64,000 bases of DNA from Deinococcus deserti VCD115 (GCF_000020685.1 NC_012526.1:2086001-2150000), one strand, 5' to 3'; positions 36,207-45,621 are shown, counted from the stretch's first letter. The notes: generated from the sequence alone by a model not told the origin. Made by a program: numbers and translations.

Positions 36207-38366
36207 TTACGCAATCAGCGGGTGCAGTTCACCGGCACTGACCAGCGCCAGCCAGTGCAGGGCGCGGCTGGCCGACACGTACAACAGGCGGCGTTCGTAC
36301 TCGGTGCTGTCGTCATAGGTGCCGGTGTCGGCGCTGGCCACGATGGCCGCGCTGAACTCCAGGCCCTTGGCCAGATTCACCGGCAGAATAACCAGCCCAC
36401 CCTTGAAGCGGTGCTCCTGGGTGGTGATGGGCTGGGCGTCGGTGTCATGGTCGCGCAGGGCCTCGCTGAGCCGTTCGGCGTCCAGGCCCCGGCGGGTCAC
36501 GATGGCGATGTTGGTGTGCCCGGCGGACTGCGCATCCTTGACCGCCCGCGCGATCAGCTCCAGTTCATTGCCGTTCTGGTAGCGCTGCACCTCTGCTCCG
36601 TCACGGTCCACGCCCTGGACATCGGCGGCGCGGTTGTAGGTACTGGCAATCCGGGCGCCGAGTTCGGTGATCTGGCGGGTCGAGCGGTAGGTGCGGCTCA
36701 GGGTCAGCGTCTGCGCCCCTGGGAGCACGCCGCGCACGGCGTCCCAGGTGTTGGGTCCCTTGTAGCCGTGCATTCCCTGGTTCATGTCGCCCAGGGCCGT
36801 CAGGTGGCCCTCGCGCGTCGCGCGGCCCAGCAGCGTATACAACAAAGGGCTGTAATCCTGAGCCTCGTCGAGCACCACATGGTCGAAGGGTTCCAGTGTG
36901 CGCCCCACCGTCCGCCCAATTCCGCCCATAAACGCCTGCATGGCCAGCATCAGCGGCAGTTCGGTCACGTCAGCGTGCGCGCGGCGCGGCGTGGGAATAC
37001 CGCTGAGGGGATCGGTCTGCAGCAGCTGAATTTCCCGTTCGGTCAGCAGGCTGCTGGCTTTCAGCGCCTCGGGGCTGCCCAGCAGGCGCCGCGTCTCGGT
37101 GACGGGGGTGGTGCTCGCAAAAACCCGCCCCAGCAGCGTGGTCAGCGGGGTGGACAGCTGGCGCAGCACACCGGCCTGATGTTCCTCGGGGACACGCAGG
37201 GTGTCCAGGGCGAGTTCCTCGACCACCCGGCGGAACGCAGCCCGGTAACCGTCCAGCGAGTCCTGGGCAAACACCGTCCGCAGGATCTCCAGCAGCGCCG
37301 CCTCGTCCAGGCTGAAGGTGAGCAGGCCGCGGCCGGGCACCTCCAGTGCCTCGCTGAGCGCCTGTCCCCGCAGGGCTCCGACCCACTTGTGCCACAGGTG
37401 GGTGCGCACCACGTCCAGCATGCGGGCGTCGCCCAGCAGCTTGGCGCGGCGCCACGCCAGCGCCCGCCGCGTGTTGTCGCGGTCCGTCAGCAGCAGGGTC
37501 AGGGTGCGGTCGGTGACCTCCAGCTTTTCCAGGCCCAGCAAGCCCACGGCCCAGCTTTCCGGGGTGGTGACGTTCACGCCCTCCAGGCCTAGCTCCGGCA
37601 GGATGCGACCGGCGTAGGCCGCCAACACCCGGTTGGGCATCAGCACCATGCAGGCTTCGGGCCGGGCCCGGTGCACCCCGCGCTCGGCATTGGTCATCCA
37701 GGCCAGCCGGTGAAAGCCAATGGTGGTTTTTCCAGAGCCGGCTGCCCCCTGAATAATCACCGGTGTACCGGCCGGGAAGCGCATGGCCTCGTTCTGCTCG
37801 GGCTGCAGGGTTTCGACCACATCGCGCATCCCGGCGGTCGAGCCCTCGTTCAGGCGCCGCAGCAGCACTTCCTCGCGCCCACCGGTATCACCGCCCTGCT
37901 CGTCGTCGTACAGGTCCGTGACGCGCAGCAGCCGCTTTTGCATCACGTCGAGCTGACGGCGGCGGCGGATGGTGCCTTTGCCACCCCGCCGGGGCGTCCA
38001 GGTCAGCTCATGGGTGTAGAAGAGGCTGCCGACCTCGCTGTCCCAGCCCACCACATGGTGCGGGCCCTTCACGTCCTGAAAAGCATGCTTCCCGACGTAC
38101 AGGGTCTGTTCGCGGCCACCCACCCGCACTTTCAGGCTGCCGAAGTAGGGGTGATGTACGTGTGGCGAGAGCATCGCCGCGTGCTCGCCGGCCTCGTCCG
38201 CCATGATGACGCTGGTTTCCAGGTCGGCGCCGGCATTGCGCTCCCGGTCCTCCCAGAATTCAATCTGGCGCAGCATGGCTGCGACCGTGCCGTCCAGGTG
38301 GGCGGCTTCCAGGTCAAATTCAGGGTGGGTTTCGTTTTCCGGGCGGCGGGGTGAAGCAGCGGGCAT
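36207..38366 (-). CDS. HelD-like UvrD/Rep superfamily helicase
   Basis: 719 residues of the SF1 family that includes HelD/HelR, RNA polymerase-recycling ATPases, and DNA helicase IV. The N-terminal part (1-190) has helices and a DUF-type domain with KVRVGGREQTLYVGKHAF, as in HelD. Walker A QGAAGSGKTTIGFHRLAWM is near residue 217, Walker B VVLDEAQDYSPL near 505 and motif VI YVSASRALHWLALV near the end. The Walker A consensus GSGKTTIAxHR is characteristic of HelD. A function on stalled transcription complexes is therefore more likely than bulk DNA repair, but this is inference. TATGCT at 38373-38378 sets the start. Confidence 0.85.
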   Translation of the reverse strand: MPAASPRRPENETHPEFDLEAAHLDGTVAAMLRQIEFWEDRERNAGADLETSVIMADEAGEHAAMLSPHVHHPYFGSLKVRVGGREQTLYVGKHAFQDVKGPHHVVGWDSEVGSLFYTHELTWTPRRGGKGTIRRRRQLDVMQKRLLRVTDLYDDEQGGDTGGREEVLLRRLNEGSTAGMRDVVETLQPEQNEAMRFPAGTPVIIQGAAGSGKTTIGFHRLAWMTNAERGVHRARPEACMVLMPNRVLAAYAGRILPELGLEGVNVTTPESWAVGLLGLEKLEVTDRTLTLLLTDRDNTRRALAWRRAKLLGDARMLDVVRTHLWHKWVGALRGQALSEALEVPGRGLLTFSLDEAALLEILRTVFAQDSLDGYRAAFRRVVEELALDTLRVPEEHQAGVLRQLSTPLTTLLGRVFASTTPVTETRRLLGSPEALKASSLLTEREIQLLQTDPLSGIPTPRRAHADVTELPLMLAMQAFMGGIGRTVGRTLEPFDHVVLDEAQDYSPLLYTLLGRATREGHLTALGDMNQGMHGYKGPNTWDAVRGVLPGAQTLTLSRTYRSTRQITELGARIASTYNRAADVQGVDRDGAEVQRYQNGNELELIARAVKDAQSAGHTNIAIVTRRGLDAERLSEALRDHDTDAQPITTQEHRFKGGLVILPVNLAKGLEFSAAIVASADTGTYDDSTEYERRLLYVSASRALHWLALVSAGELHPLIA

Positions 38367-38372
38367 CCGCCC

Positions 38373-38378
38373 AGCATA
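38373..38378 (-). promoter_or_regulatory. leaderless-type -10 of the HelD-like gene
   Basis: TATGCT on the minus strand, six bases before the ATG at 38366. It rules out the ATG at 38414 upstream. Confidence 0.6.
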
Positions 38379-38441
38379 ACGCCCTGGACGTAGACAAGGC
38401 ACATCGTTACGCAAGACACGGTACGGGGTCTGATGCGGGCG

Positions 38442-39719
38442 TTACTCCGGCTTGACAGTCGCCCGGTCCTCCTGGCCAGCCCTCACACGGCGGTGCGGAG
38501 GCACATGCAGGCCGCTTCCCACCTGGGCGCCTGACTGCACCTGGGCATGCGCGCCAATAACGGTCAGGCCGCCTGCACCCCCGACCTGGGCATCGGCCTG
38601 GACGGTGGCGTGCTGATCGACGATGGCCCGCATGACCTGCGCCCCAGCCCGCACGACCGCGCCCGGCTGCAGGATGCTGTCGGTCACCACGGCGCCGCGC
38701 TCGATTACCGCGTTAGGGGCCACCACACTGCGCACGACCTGTCCGGCGACCACCGCCCCGCCACACACGAAACTGTCCGAGACTTCCGCGCCCTTCTCGA
38801 TGCGGGCGGGTGGGCGGGTAATGCTGGCGGTAATCACTGGCCATTCAGGGGAATCGAGGTCGAAACCACGACCATCCAGAAAGTCGCGGTGCGCTCCGTG
38901 ATAGGCCTCGATGGTCCCGACATCCATCCAGTAACCGCTCAGGGGGAAGGTATGTGCGTCCCCACGCCCGACCAGCGCGGGCAGAAGCTCTTCGCCGTAG
39001 TCGCCCAGTGCCTGTCCGCCTTTTTGCAACACGGTCAGGGTGTCCAGCAGAACGGCCGGGTTATAGGCGAAGACCTCGGCGGTCACCGTGCGGCCCAGCG
39101 GCTGCTCGGGCTTGTAGGCAAACTTCCGGACCCGGCCGTCAGCGCCTGCCTGCACATTGCCGAAGCGCGTGGCCTCCTGTTCAGTCTTCAGGTCGGTGGT
39201 GACCATGGTGACGCTGGCCCCGGCCTTCACATGGGCCTCGATCACCTCACCGTAGTCCAGGCGGTACACATGATCGGCGCTGAGGACCAGCAGCACGTCG
39301 GGAGCAAACTGCCGGATCAGCGGAGCGTGCTGCGCAAGGGCGTGCGCGTTGCCATGAGAGAACTCGCCGTCCTCGTTCTCAGGGCTGGAAAAGGGTGGCA
39401 GGACCACCAGCCCCCCGCGCGTGCGGTCCAGGTCCCAGGGCCGGCCGCCCGACAGGTGGTCGTTCAGGCCGTGCGGCAGGTACTGCTCGATGACCCACAC
39501 GTCCTGCACACCGCTGTTGACCAGATTGCTCAGCGTGAAATCGATCAGCCGGTAGGTGCCCAGAAACGGCACGGCCGGCTTGGCCCGCTCGTCGGTCAGC
39601 GGGGACAGCCGGCTGCCCCGCCCTCCCGCAAGCACGATGGCAAGAACCTTCTGACCGGCAATGCGTGTAGCCACGCCGGCAGTGTTTCTCAAGGGGCCTG
39701 CAGCCGGGTGAGGGGACAC
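38442..39719 (-). CDS. glgC: glucose-1-phosphate adenylyltransferase
   Basis: GlgC makes ADP-glucose from ATP and glucose-1-phosphate for glycogen synthesis; GlgA elsewhere in the window uses the product. 425 residues. The nucleotide-binding signature LAGGRGSRLSPLTDERAKPA is near residue 35, followed by YRLIDFTLSNLVNSG and YWMDVGTIEAYHGAH near 265. The C-terminal left-handed beta-helix shows the hexapeptide pattern (VIERGAVVTDSILQPGAVVRAG). The start is a GTG at 39719, supported by TAAAGT eight bases upstream. It is monocistronic and divergent from glyS. Allosteric regulation cannot be judged from sequence alone. Confidence 0.95.
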   Translation of the reverse strand: MSPHPAAGPLRNTAGVATRIAGQKVLAIVLAGGRGSRLSPLTDERAKPAVPFLGTYRLIDFTLSNLVNSGVQDVWVIEQYLPHGLNDHLSGGRPWDLDRTRGGLVVLPPFSSPENEDGEFSHGNAHALAQHAPLIRQFAPDVLLVLSADHVYRLDYGEVIEAHVKAGASVTMVTTDLKTEQEATRFGNVQAGADGRVRKFAYKPEQPLGRTVTAEVFAYNPAVLLDTLTVLQKGGQALGDYGEELLPALVGRGDAHTFPLSGYWMDVGTIEAYHGAHRDFLDGRGFDLDSPEWPVITASITRPPARIEKGAEVSDSFVCGGAVVAGQVVRSVVAPNAVIERGAVVTDSILQPGAVVRAGAQVMRAIVDQHATVQADAQVGGAGGLTVIGAHAQVQSGAQVGSGLHVPPHRRVRAGQEDRATVKPE

Positions 39720-39727
39720 CGGGCAGC

Positions 39728-39733
39728 ACTTTA
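39728..39733 (-). promoter_or_regulatory. leaderless-type -10 of glgC
   Basis: TAAAGT on the minus strand, eight bases before the GTG at 39719. Confidence 0.55.
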
Positions 39734-39825
39734 GAAGCAGTCAACACAAGACCCTTGCCAGCCACCCTGTAGTGTTCCTGCCTGACATGAAGGTGTCATG
39801 ACGGGAGCGCACAGCCCTGTCCGTC

Positions 39826-39855
39826 TTGACCCTCTCCCCCATCTCGCGCCACACT
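39826..39855 (+). promoter_or_regulatory. candidate promoter of the glyS T-box transcript
   Basis: TTGACC (39826-39831), 18-base spacer, CACACT (39850-39855). Transcription would start near 39862, just before the T-box stem I. Confidence 0.5.
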
Positions 39856-39861
39856 GGGCGG

Positions 39862-40092
39862 CAGGCGTTGATCCGCAGGAGTACCGCGAGCGTCACCCAT
39901 GAGCGAGCCTGAGACGGTGAGAGTCAGGCGGGGTTTGGAGGCGCGGGAAGGGCAGCGGGGAGCTGAACATTCACAAAAGTGCCGGCTCGCGCAGACAGCG
40001 GGGCCGGAACTGGGGTGGAACCGCGTGGACCGCGCTTTTCAGTGCTGCCGCGTCCCCAGACGAGCCGGGAAAACAGGCCGTCTGGGCGTTTT
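39862..40092 (+). promoter_or_regulatory. T-box riboswitch leader of glyS (glycine)
   Basis: The conserved T-box sequence is seen as GGGGTGGAACCGCG at 40012-40025. Upstream is a stem I with AGTA (39880s) and an apical hairpin carrying the GGTGAGAG loop between GCCTGA and TCAGGC. Downstream is an intrinsic terminator (40055-40086, then TTTTCC). The candidate specifier is a GGC glycine codon in the 3' side of stem I. Stem II/IIA-B elements seem absent, as in other glycine T-boxes. Uncharged tRNA-Gly should favour the antiterminator and glyS expression. Confidence 0.88.
40055..40086 (+). terminator. T-box-controlled terminator in the glyS leader
   Basis: An 8-bp plus 3-bp stem interrupted by one bulged A, 9-base loop, followed by CGTTTTCC. 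It lies between the T-box sequence and the Shine-Dalgarno, as required for transcription attenuation. Confidence 0.8.
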
Positions 40093-40116
40093 CCTGGCTT
40101 GAGACAAGGAGACGGT

Positions 40117-41631
40117 ATGCCCGCACAATCCATGGAAGAACTGGTCAGCCTGTGCAAACGCCGCGGCTTTATTTTTCAGGGCTCTGAAATCTACGGCGGC
40201 CTGCAGGGCTTCTACGATTACGGCCCCCTCGGTGTGGAGCTGAAGAACAACATCAAGGCCGCGTGGTGGCGCAGCAACGTCTACGAGCGTGACGATATGG
40301 AAGGTCTGGACGCCAGCATCATCATGCACCGCCTGGTCCTGCGTCATTCCGGCCACGAGGCGACGTTCAGCGACCCAATGGTCGACAACAAGAAGAACAA
40401 CAAGCGCTACCGCCTCGACCACCTGGTCAAGGACCAGAAGGCTGACGTGCTGGCCAGGGTGGCTGAGCTGATGGGCCAGAGCGCAGATAACTTCCCGGCG
40501 CTCGTGGCCGCACTGAACGCCAACCCGGCCCAGGCCAGCACTGCGCTGCGCGAGGCCGGCGTGCGCGATCCCTTCAGCGGCGAGATCGGCGAGTGGACCG
40601 AACCCAAGCCCTTCAACATGATGTTCAAGACGACCATCGGTCCCGTCGCCGACGAGGACAGCTACGGGTACCTGCGCCCCGAAACCGCGCAGGGCATCTT
40701 TACCAACTTCAAGAACGTGGTGGACTCCACCAGCCGCCGTCTGCCCTTCGGCATCGCGCAGATCGGCAAGGCGTTCCGCAATGAGATCACGCCGCGTAAT
40801 TTCATCTTCCGCGTGCGCGAACTCGAGCAGATGGAAATCGAGTTCTTCTGCGTGCCCGGCACCGACGAGCAGTGGCACGAGCACTGGCTGGAAAAACGCC
40901 TGAGCTGGTGGGAAGCGCAGGGCGTGCCGCGCAGCAAGATCGAGATCCTGGACGTGCCGGCAGAAGATCTGGCGCACTACTCCAAACGCACCTACGACCT
41001 GATGTACGACTACCCGACCCTGGGCCACGAGGAGATCGAAGGCATTGCCAACCGCAGCGACTACGACCTGGGCTCGCACACCAAGGCGCAGGGCGAGCTG
41101 GGACTGGTGGCCAAGGTCGAGGAAAACAACGACTCGGTTGCCAAGCTGACCATTCCGCATCCCGAGACCAACAAGCCGGTCGTGCCCTTCGTGATCGAGC
41201 CATCTGCCGGGGTGGACCGCGCCATGCTGGCCGTCCTGAGCGAAGCCTTTACCAAGGAAACGCTGGAGAACGGCTCAGAGCGCATTGTGCTGAAGCTCAA
41301 GCCACATCTGGCGCCCATCAAGGTGGCGGTGATTCCGCTGGCCCGCAACCGCGAGGAAATTACCAGCGTGGCCAAGGCCATCAAGGCTGAGCTGCAGGGT
41401 CTGGGTCTGGGCCGGGTGCTGTACGAGGACAGCGGCAACATCGGCAAGGCCTACCGCCGTCACGATGAGGTCGGGACCCCCTACTGCGTCACGGTGGACT
41501 TCGACACCGTCGGCAAGGGTGAAGACCCCGCCCTGACCGACACAGTGACAGTGCGTGACCGCGACACCCTGGCTCAGGAGCGCGTGAAGATCAGCGAACT
41601 GAGCGCCTGGATTCAGGCCAAACTGCGCTGA
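40117..41631 (+). CDS. glyS: glycyl-tRNA synthetase, dimeric (alpha-2) type
   Basis: Class II synthetase that charges tRNA-Gly, 504 residues. It is the eukaryote/archaea-like homodimeric form also found in Thermus and Bacillus-like firmicutes, not the E. coli alpha2-beta2 form. Signatures: [20 protein letters not shown] near residue 18, motif 2 [20 protein letters not shown] near 225, and motif 3 [14 protein letters not shown] near 360. The anticodon-binding domain ([12 protein letters not shown]) closes the protein. The ATG at 40117 has AAGGAG; frames open further upstream belong to the T-box leader. Expression is probably governed by tRNA-Gly charging. Confidence 0.97.
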   Translation: MPAQSMEELVSLCKRRGFIFQGSEIYGGLQGFYDYGPLGVELKNNIKAAWWRSNVYERDDMEGLDASIIMHRLVLRHSGHEATFSDPMVDNKKNNKRYRLDHLVKDQKADVLARVAELMGQSADNFPALVAALNANPAQASTALREAGVRDPFSGEIGEWTEPKPFNMMFKTTIGPVADEDSYGYLRPETAQGIFTNFKNVVDSTSRRLPFGIAQIGKAFRNEITPRNFIFRVRELEQMEIEFFCVPGTDEQWHEHWLEKRLSWWEAQGVPRSKIEILDVPAEDLAHYSKRTYDLMYDYPTLGHEEIEGIANRSDYDLGSHTKAQGELGLVAKVEENNDSVAKLTIPHPETNKPVVPFVIEPSAGVDRAMLAVLSEAFTKETLENGSERIVLKLKPHLAPIKVAVIPLARNREEITSVAKAIKAELQGLGLGRVLYEDSGNIGKAYRRHDEVGTPYCVTVDFDTVGKGEDPALTDTVTVRDRDTLAQERVKISELSAWIQAKLR

Positions 41632-41648
41632 CGGATACGGAGCTGATC

Positions 41649-41680
41649 GCCGGTCGTCCTAAGACGACCGGCCTTTTTAT
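41649..41680 (+). terminator. terminator after glyS
   Basis: 10-bp perfect stem (41649-41658 with 41663-41672), CTAA loop, then CTTTTTAT. Confidence 0.95.
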
Positions 41681-41889
41681 TCAGGCTCCCGCCTTCTGCG
41701 TGAACAGACACCCTATACCGGCCAGAAGCACGACGTAAACACAGATGCTCGCGGTACAAACGGCTTTTGGGTATGTTCGTCATGCCCTGTAAAACGCATA
41801 TCTGACCCGCTGCCGTGCAGTAACCAGCTTCATCTGGACAGTCTTCATTTTCCCCACTCTCAGCCTTTGGACAGATGAGGGGCAGCGCA

Positions 41890-42516
41890 ATGTTGACGAC
41901 TCTGCCAATCATGTCTCTTCGCCGACTGCGTGCCTGGGCGGTTCTGTGCCTTCTGGCCGCCCTGTTGCTGTATGGCATCTGCTTCCTGGATACCGTGCTG
42001 GCGGGACACAGTGTCACCGACACGGACCCCTTTCCTTACGCTAGTGCAGATGCGGTGCGCTACGAACTGCGTGGAATGCGGTACCTGTATCAGGGTTCTC
42101 TGCTTACGGGGCCGCATCTGGGGTACCCACTGGTGCTGTCTGTCCTGGCCGTGAATACGGCGCTCCTCTGGGGCGCACGGTCCTGGGGAGCGCCAGTGAA
42201 GCAAATGTTGCATGTCAGTGTGGCAGCGCTTTTGGTCACTTTGGGACTGGGTTGGCCCATGTTGGCCATCGCGCAGAAGCAGCACAACACCCTGCTGAGT
42301 CGCAGCCCACAGCACGGCGCTTCCGTGCGTGCCAGTCCTGCAGTGTTGCATGTCAGACAGTGTGTAAAGCGGCAGACAGAGGGCCCCTGCCTGCACGCGA
42401 CCACCCTCAATTTTCCCAACCCCACCGCCTGGGGATTGGCGGGTTTGCTGCTTACTGGTCTGGCCGGACTACAGCGTAGGGGCACTCATCCCGTACGGGT
42501 TTCCCGTCCGGCATGA
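41890..42516 (+). CDS. membrane protein of unknown function
   Basis: About 208 residues from the ATG at 41890; in-frame ATGs at 41875 and 41911 are alternatives, none with a clear ribosome-binding site. Four hydrophobic segments are visible: LCLLAALLLYGICFL near residue 25, PLVLSVLAVNTALLW near 85, MLHVSVAALLVTLGL near 110 and AWGLAGLLLTGLAG near 185. Between the last two lies a soluble loop with two cysteines (RQCVKR and GPCLHA), possibly a disulfide. No family recognised. Composition is slightly less GC-rich than its neighbours. The gene is isolated between the glyS terminator and the VOC gene. Confidence 0.6.
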   Translation: MLTTLPIMSLRRLRAWAVLCLLAALLLYGICFLDTVLAGHSVTDTDPFPYASADAVRYELRGMRYLYQGSLLTGPHLGYPLVLSVLAVNTALLWGARSWGAPVKQMLHVSVAALLVTLGLGWPMLAIAQKQHNTLLSRSPQHGASVRASPAVLHVRQCVKRQTEGPCLHATTLNFPNPTAWGLAGLLLTGLAGLQRRGTHPVRVSRPA

Positions 42517-42684
42517 CGCATAAAAGTCATGAATGCTGCGAGAATGCGGGTTTTAGTGAGAACAAGCGGTCAGCAGCTGGTGCGAAGCCCCATGCAGGGC
42601 TTAACACCACACTGGCATCAGGTGGTTCTCTCTGGACCGCTGCAGCTTTATCTCCACGAGCTGTCGTGACAGCCTGACGTCTCC

Positions 42685-43080
42685 TCAACTCCCCATAGGG
42701 CCATGGGCTGCAACGCTTGAGCGACGTCCCTCGACAATCTCCATGCGGTTTCCCCAGGGGTCCGAGAGGTAGAGGCGGCGCAGGGGCAGGCGAGTGTCCA
42801 GGCTACACAGCACACCGAACTGCTCTGCTCGCGTCAGCACCGCCTCCAGGTCGTCGCAGAACAGGCAGACGTGCCCTTTGGAACTGGGGACGAACACCTC
42901 CACAACACCAGTATGAATCTGCCGTCCATCAGGCAGCGCGAACCAGACACCACCGTTGGGCCGCAGGATTTCCGGCTTCAGCAGTTCAGGAAGGCCCAGA
43001 AAAGCCCCGAAGAAAGCCCGCGCTTGCTCCTCATGGCCAAAGGGAGCGTTCACCTGCACATGATCCAGTCCCAGAAGCAT
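42685..43080 (-). CDS. single-domain VOC (glyoxalase-like) protein
   Basis: 131 residues forming one vicinal-oxygen-chelate domain of two beta-alpha-beta units. The N-terminal GLDHVQVNAPFGHEEQARAF carries the first candidate metal histidine. KGHVCLFCDD near residue 68 follows the domain middle, and SDPWGNRMEIVEG near 110 carries the C-terminal glutamate. This pattern fits glyoxalase/bleomycin-resistance/extradiol relatives with an unknown substrate. The leaderless-type TAACAT at 43087-43092 sets the start. It is a lone gene with no pathway neighbours. Confidence 0.85.
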   Translation of the reverse strand: MLLGLDHVQVNAPFGHEEQARAFFGAFLGLPELLKPEILRPNGGVWFALPDGRQIHTGVVEVFVPSSKGHVCLFCDDLEAVLTRAEQFGVLCSLDTRLPLRRLYLSDPWGNRMEIVEGRRSSVAAHGPMGS

Positions 43081-43086
43081 GAGCTG

Positions 43087-43092
43087 ATGTTA
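43087..43092 (-). promoter_or_regulatory. leaderless-type -10 of the VOC gene
   Basis: TAACAT on the minus strand, six bases before the ATG at 43080. Confidence 0.55.
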
Positions 43093-43322
43093 GAACCTGC
43101 CAGAGGACACCTGTGCTACTCCTTCAGAGACAACCGTGATTCTGCAATTACTGACACTGTGCCGCTTTTTTGCTACTGAGCTGGTGGATTTCCCGGACCT
43201 CCTCTTCCGGTACCCTTCGCTTGGAAGGCAACGAGTTTGTGTCAGATGCATTTGGCAGATGGTTCCCTGATCTCTGGCATAACGCTGAAAGCATCTGCGC
43301 TCCGGCCAGGAGTTCGGCCCTG

Positions 43323-44756
43323 TCAGCTCCGGCGTGGAGGGAAACCTGCCATCCAGTCGAGCAGCCAGCGGGCCACCTGTGTACCCCGGGCGGTCACGAT
43401 ATCCAGATGGGCTGCGCCCGGCAGCGTGTGAACCGTGGTCTGGCCCAGCACCTGCCCGCCATACCGCCAGTAGTCGGCCGCTCTGGTCACACCTGCCTCG
43501 GCCGCAATGCCCAGCACCGGGGTCATGATGGACGCGGTATGCCACACGCGCAGCGCCTCATGTGGGGTGCCCCGGGTATCCAGACTGGCCGTGCTGACAT
43601 CCAGGGTCAGCCGCTGCGGGAAGTACCACTCTGTCATGTCGCTCAGCGGGGTCCAGAAGCGGTTGACGAAGTCCTGTGCGTCGGTGGGCGCCTCTGGGTC
43701 GCTCCGCCAGCCGATAGGCACGCGGGAAAACCGCGGACCCACGATGGTCTGAGCATCCTCTTCAGCGCCCAGCAGTCGAGGCAGCGGATTGGGCTCTTCA
43801 CGGGTGTTGGTGGCCTTCCCGGTATGCACGGCAAGAAATGGCAGCAGGGCGTACCGCTGCTCAATCTGCAGCATCGCCGCGGCCAGATTGGTCGCAGGCA
43901 GTGTGGTCAGGCCGCCGTCCGGGGCAGGTTCCTGGGGAGCGAGTTGCGCCAGCCGCGCCTGCGCGTTGCCCCGGATAGCCCGCTGGGGGCTGTAATAGAA
44001 CGTATTGACATAGGGCATGCGGTTGATAGCGTCCAGGCCGGTGATCGGTCCAAGGGTCCCCCAGAAGCCGCGGCGGTATTCCTGGGCGCTGACCAGCCGC
44101 CCGTTGAGCAGGTTAGGGGTGCCGTCAAGCATCACCAGCCCCCGCACGTCCTGGTAACCCGGCTGACCGTCGAAGTCATACGCAGCGTACAGCCCGGCCA
44201 GACTGGCCCCCATGGAGTGGCCCCCGACGTAGACCTCAGGCGTCAGGGTACGGGCCTCCTGCACAGCCACCCGCCAGTCACGCAGGGTGGTGTCCAGCCC
44301 CCAGTCACGCATGAAGCTCAGCTGTCGGATGGGACGTACCGGCAGGGCACTGCGAACTATTGTTTCCAGCTCCGTTTTTCCCGCCTGTGCCAGGGGTGCA
44401 TGCTCTTCGAGCAGGTTGCCCCGGCGGTCGACCGCCCAGACCGCCACACCCGGATCAAGCGCGACGATCTGGCGTGCCAGCCGGTCGAAACTCCCTGCGC
44501 CGCCCAGGTACCCGGGCATAAGCAGCAGAATTGCCCGGGGGCGCTCGGTCCCGTAGCGGACAGTGATACTGGCATTCAGGTCCGGTGGGGTGCCAGGAAC
44601 AGTCACACCGGGGCGGACATGCCGGACCGCTGGAACTGCCCTCAGGACTGCCTCACTGATGGTGTTGGCAGGCGAAGCTGTGGTCTGAGCCTGTGTCGCC
44701 TCCCCTGTCCCCAGCAGCAGCGACAGGGCCAGCACCAAGCGTGCAGACAGACACAT
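43323..44756 (-). CDS. exported alpha/beta hydrolase
   Basis: 477 residues. A Sec signal peptide (LVLALSLLLGTGEA with cleavage near TQAQT) indicates export. The hydrolase core starts with LLLMPGYLGGAGSF near residue 82; the nucleophile elbow VGGHSMGASLAGLY is near 177 and an aspartate lies in VMLDGTPNLL. A large insertion (about 230-390) precedes the C-terminal MTPVLGIAAEAG and PGAAHLDIVTA, which supplies the likely histidine. It is longer than most secreted esterases because of that cap-like insertion. The substrate is unknown. The leaderless-type TAGCAT at 44763-44768 sets the start; no operon partners. Confidence 0.82.
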   Translation of the reverse strand: MCLSARLVLALSLLLGTGEATQAQTTASPANTISEAVLRAVPAVRHVRPGVTVPGTPPDLNASITVRYGTERPRAILLLMPGYLGGAGSFDRLARQIVALDPGVAVWAVDRRGNLLEEHAPLAQAGKTELETIVRSALPVRPIRQLSFMRDWGLDTTLRDWRVAVQEARTLTPEVYVGGHSMGASLAGLYAAYDFDGQPGYQDVRGLVMLDGTPNLLNGRLVSAQEYRRGFWGTLGPITGLDAINRMPYVNTFYYSPQRAIRGNAQARLAQLAPQEPAPDGGLTTLPATNLAAAMLQIEQRYALLPFLAVHTGKATNTREEPNPLPRLLGAEEDAQTIVGPRFSRVPIGWRSDPEAPTDAQDFVNRFWTPLSDMTEWYFPQRLTLDVSTASLDTRGTPHEALRVWHTASIMTPVLGIAAEAGVTRAADYWRYGGQVLGQTTVHTLPGAAHLDIVTARGTQVARWLLDWMAGFPPRRS

Positions 44757-44762
44757 GCCTCG

Positions 44763-44768
44763 ATGCTA
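44763..44768 (-). promoter_or_regulatory. leaderless-type -10 of the exported hydrolase gene
   Basis: TAGCAT on the minus strand, six bases before the ATG at 44756. Confidence 0.55.
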
Positions 44769-44832
44769 GGTCTCGCGGTCCCGAGGCCGCCCAGAGCTTC
44801 CCTGAGGGCTCAGCTCATGCGAGCAGCTGCAC

Positions 44833-45621
44833 TCATGTCTCGTCCTGATCGGCCCGAGGATCGTACTTGTCCTGCAGATAGCGCCCGTGCGCACGCAGCG
44901 CACGTCCCTTAGCTTCACCCCGTACCTGGACCACCCGCTGCATGCGGTCCTCAATGAGGCGCAGCTGATCCAGCAGTTCCCGATCCGTACGGGCATCCCT
45001 GGGGGCAGACTGGTACGCCTGCATCAGCTCAGGCAGGTCCTCACGCGCCGCCTGCCGGGCGTCATAGACGTCTCGCTCCAGCGTCGTGTCTCCCGCCGTC
45101 AGGCGCAGTGCGTCCCGGGTGGCCAGCACCGTCGTTTGAAAGGCCGCGCGGGTGGGCGGTGGAAGTGCGCGCTGATGGGTACGCAGGACCGAGAGCAGTT
45201 GCTCTTCGTCCTGCGGCAGGTCAGAAGCGGCAGTTCCACCGGAAACCTGCGAGTCAGTGCGGATCAGCTGCCCGGCGCGCCGCATAGCCCACAGCAGTCC
45301 CAGCAGGGCCAGCAGCAGCGTCAGGGCCAGCAGCCAGCCGGCAAGATCACTGCCCTGCAGGACGCCCAGACCCAGGAGCAGGACTGCCAGCCCCACAACA
45401 CCAGCGCCCAGCAGGCTGAGCAGGACCAGGACAAGCAGACCAGCCGCACGCCGGCTCAGGTTCCGGCCTCGTTCCAGATGCCACGCCGGGCCGCGCGGCC
45501 TCAGCCACGGGTCAGGCTGGGCCAGACGGGGTAATCCCGGAGACGGGGAACGGAGCAGGCCACGCACCACTCGGGAGCCAGTGCGGACCGCCTTGAAACC
45601 AGCACGAACACGCGGCGCCAT
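44833..45621 (-). CDS. membrane protein with basic N-terminus, unknown function
   Basis: 262 residues. The first 60 are unusually rich in Arg, Pro and Gly (RAGFKAVRTGSRVVRG, WLRPRGPAW). Two adjacent leucine-rich membrane helices follow (LLVLVLLSLLGAGVVGLAVL and LLALTLLLALLGLLWAMRRA, about residues 68-125). The C-terminal half is soluble, charged and helical (QLRLIEDRMQRVVQVRGEA), probably coiled-coil. No family recognised; a membrane-anchored cytoplasmic protein seems likely. TACTGT at 45629-45634, seven bases before the ATG at 45621, suggests a leaderless start. It faces mug across 60 bases. Confidence 0.7.
   Translation of the reverse strand: MAPRVRAGFKAVRTGSRVVRGLLRSPSPGLPRLAQPDPWLRPRGPAWHLERGRNLSRRAAGLLVLVLLSLLGAGVVGLAVLLLGLGVLQGSDLAGWLLALTLLLALLGLLWAMRRAGQLIRTDSQVSGGTAASDLPQDEEQLLSVLRTHQRALPPPTRAAFQTTVLATRDALRLTAGDTTLERDVYDARQAAREDLPELMQAYQSAPRDARTDRELLDQLRLIEDRMQRVVQVRGEAKGRALRAHGRYLQDKYDPRADQDET

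Noticed and set aside
39783..39798. TGACA/TGTCA inverted repeat between glgC and glyS
   Set aside because: Five-base arms are too short to claim an operator, and it lies upstream of the candidate T-box promoter without other support.
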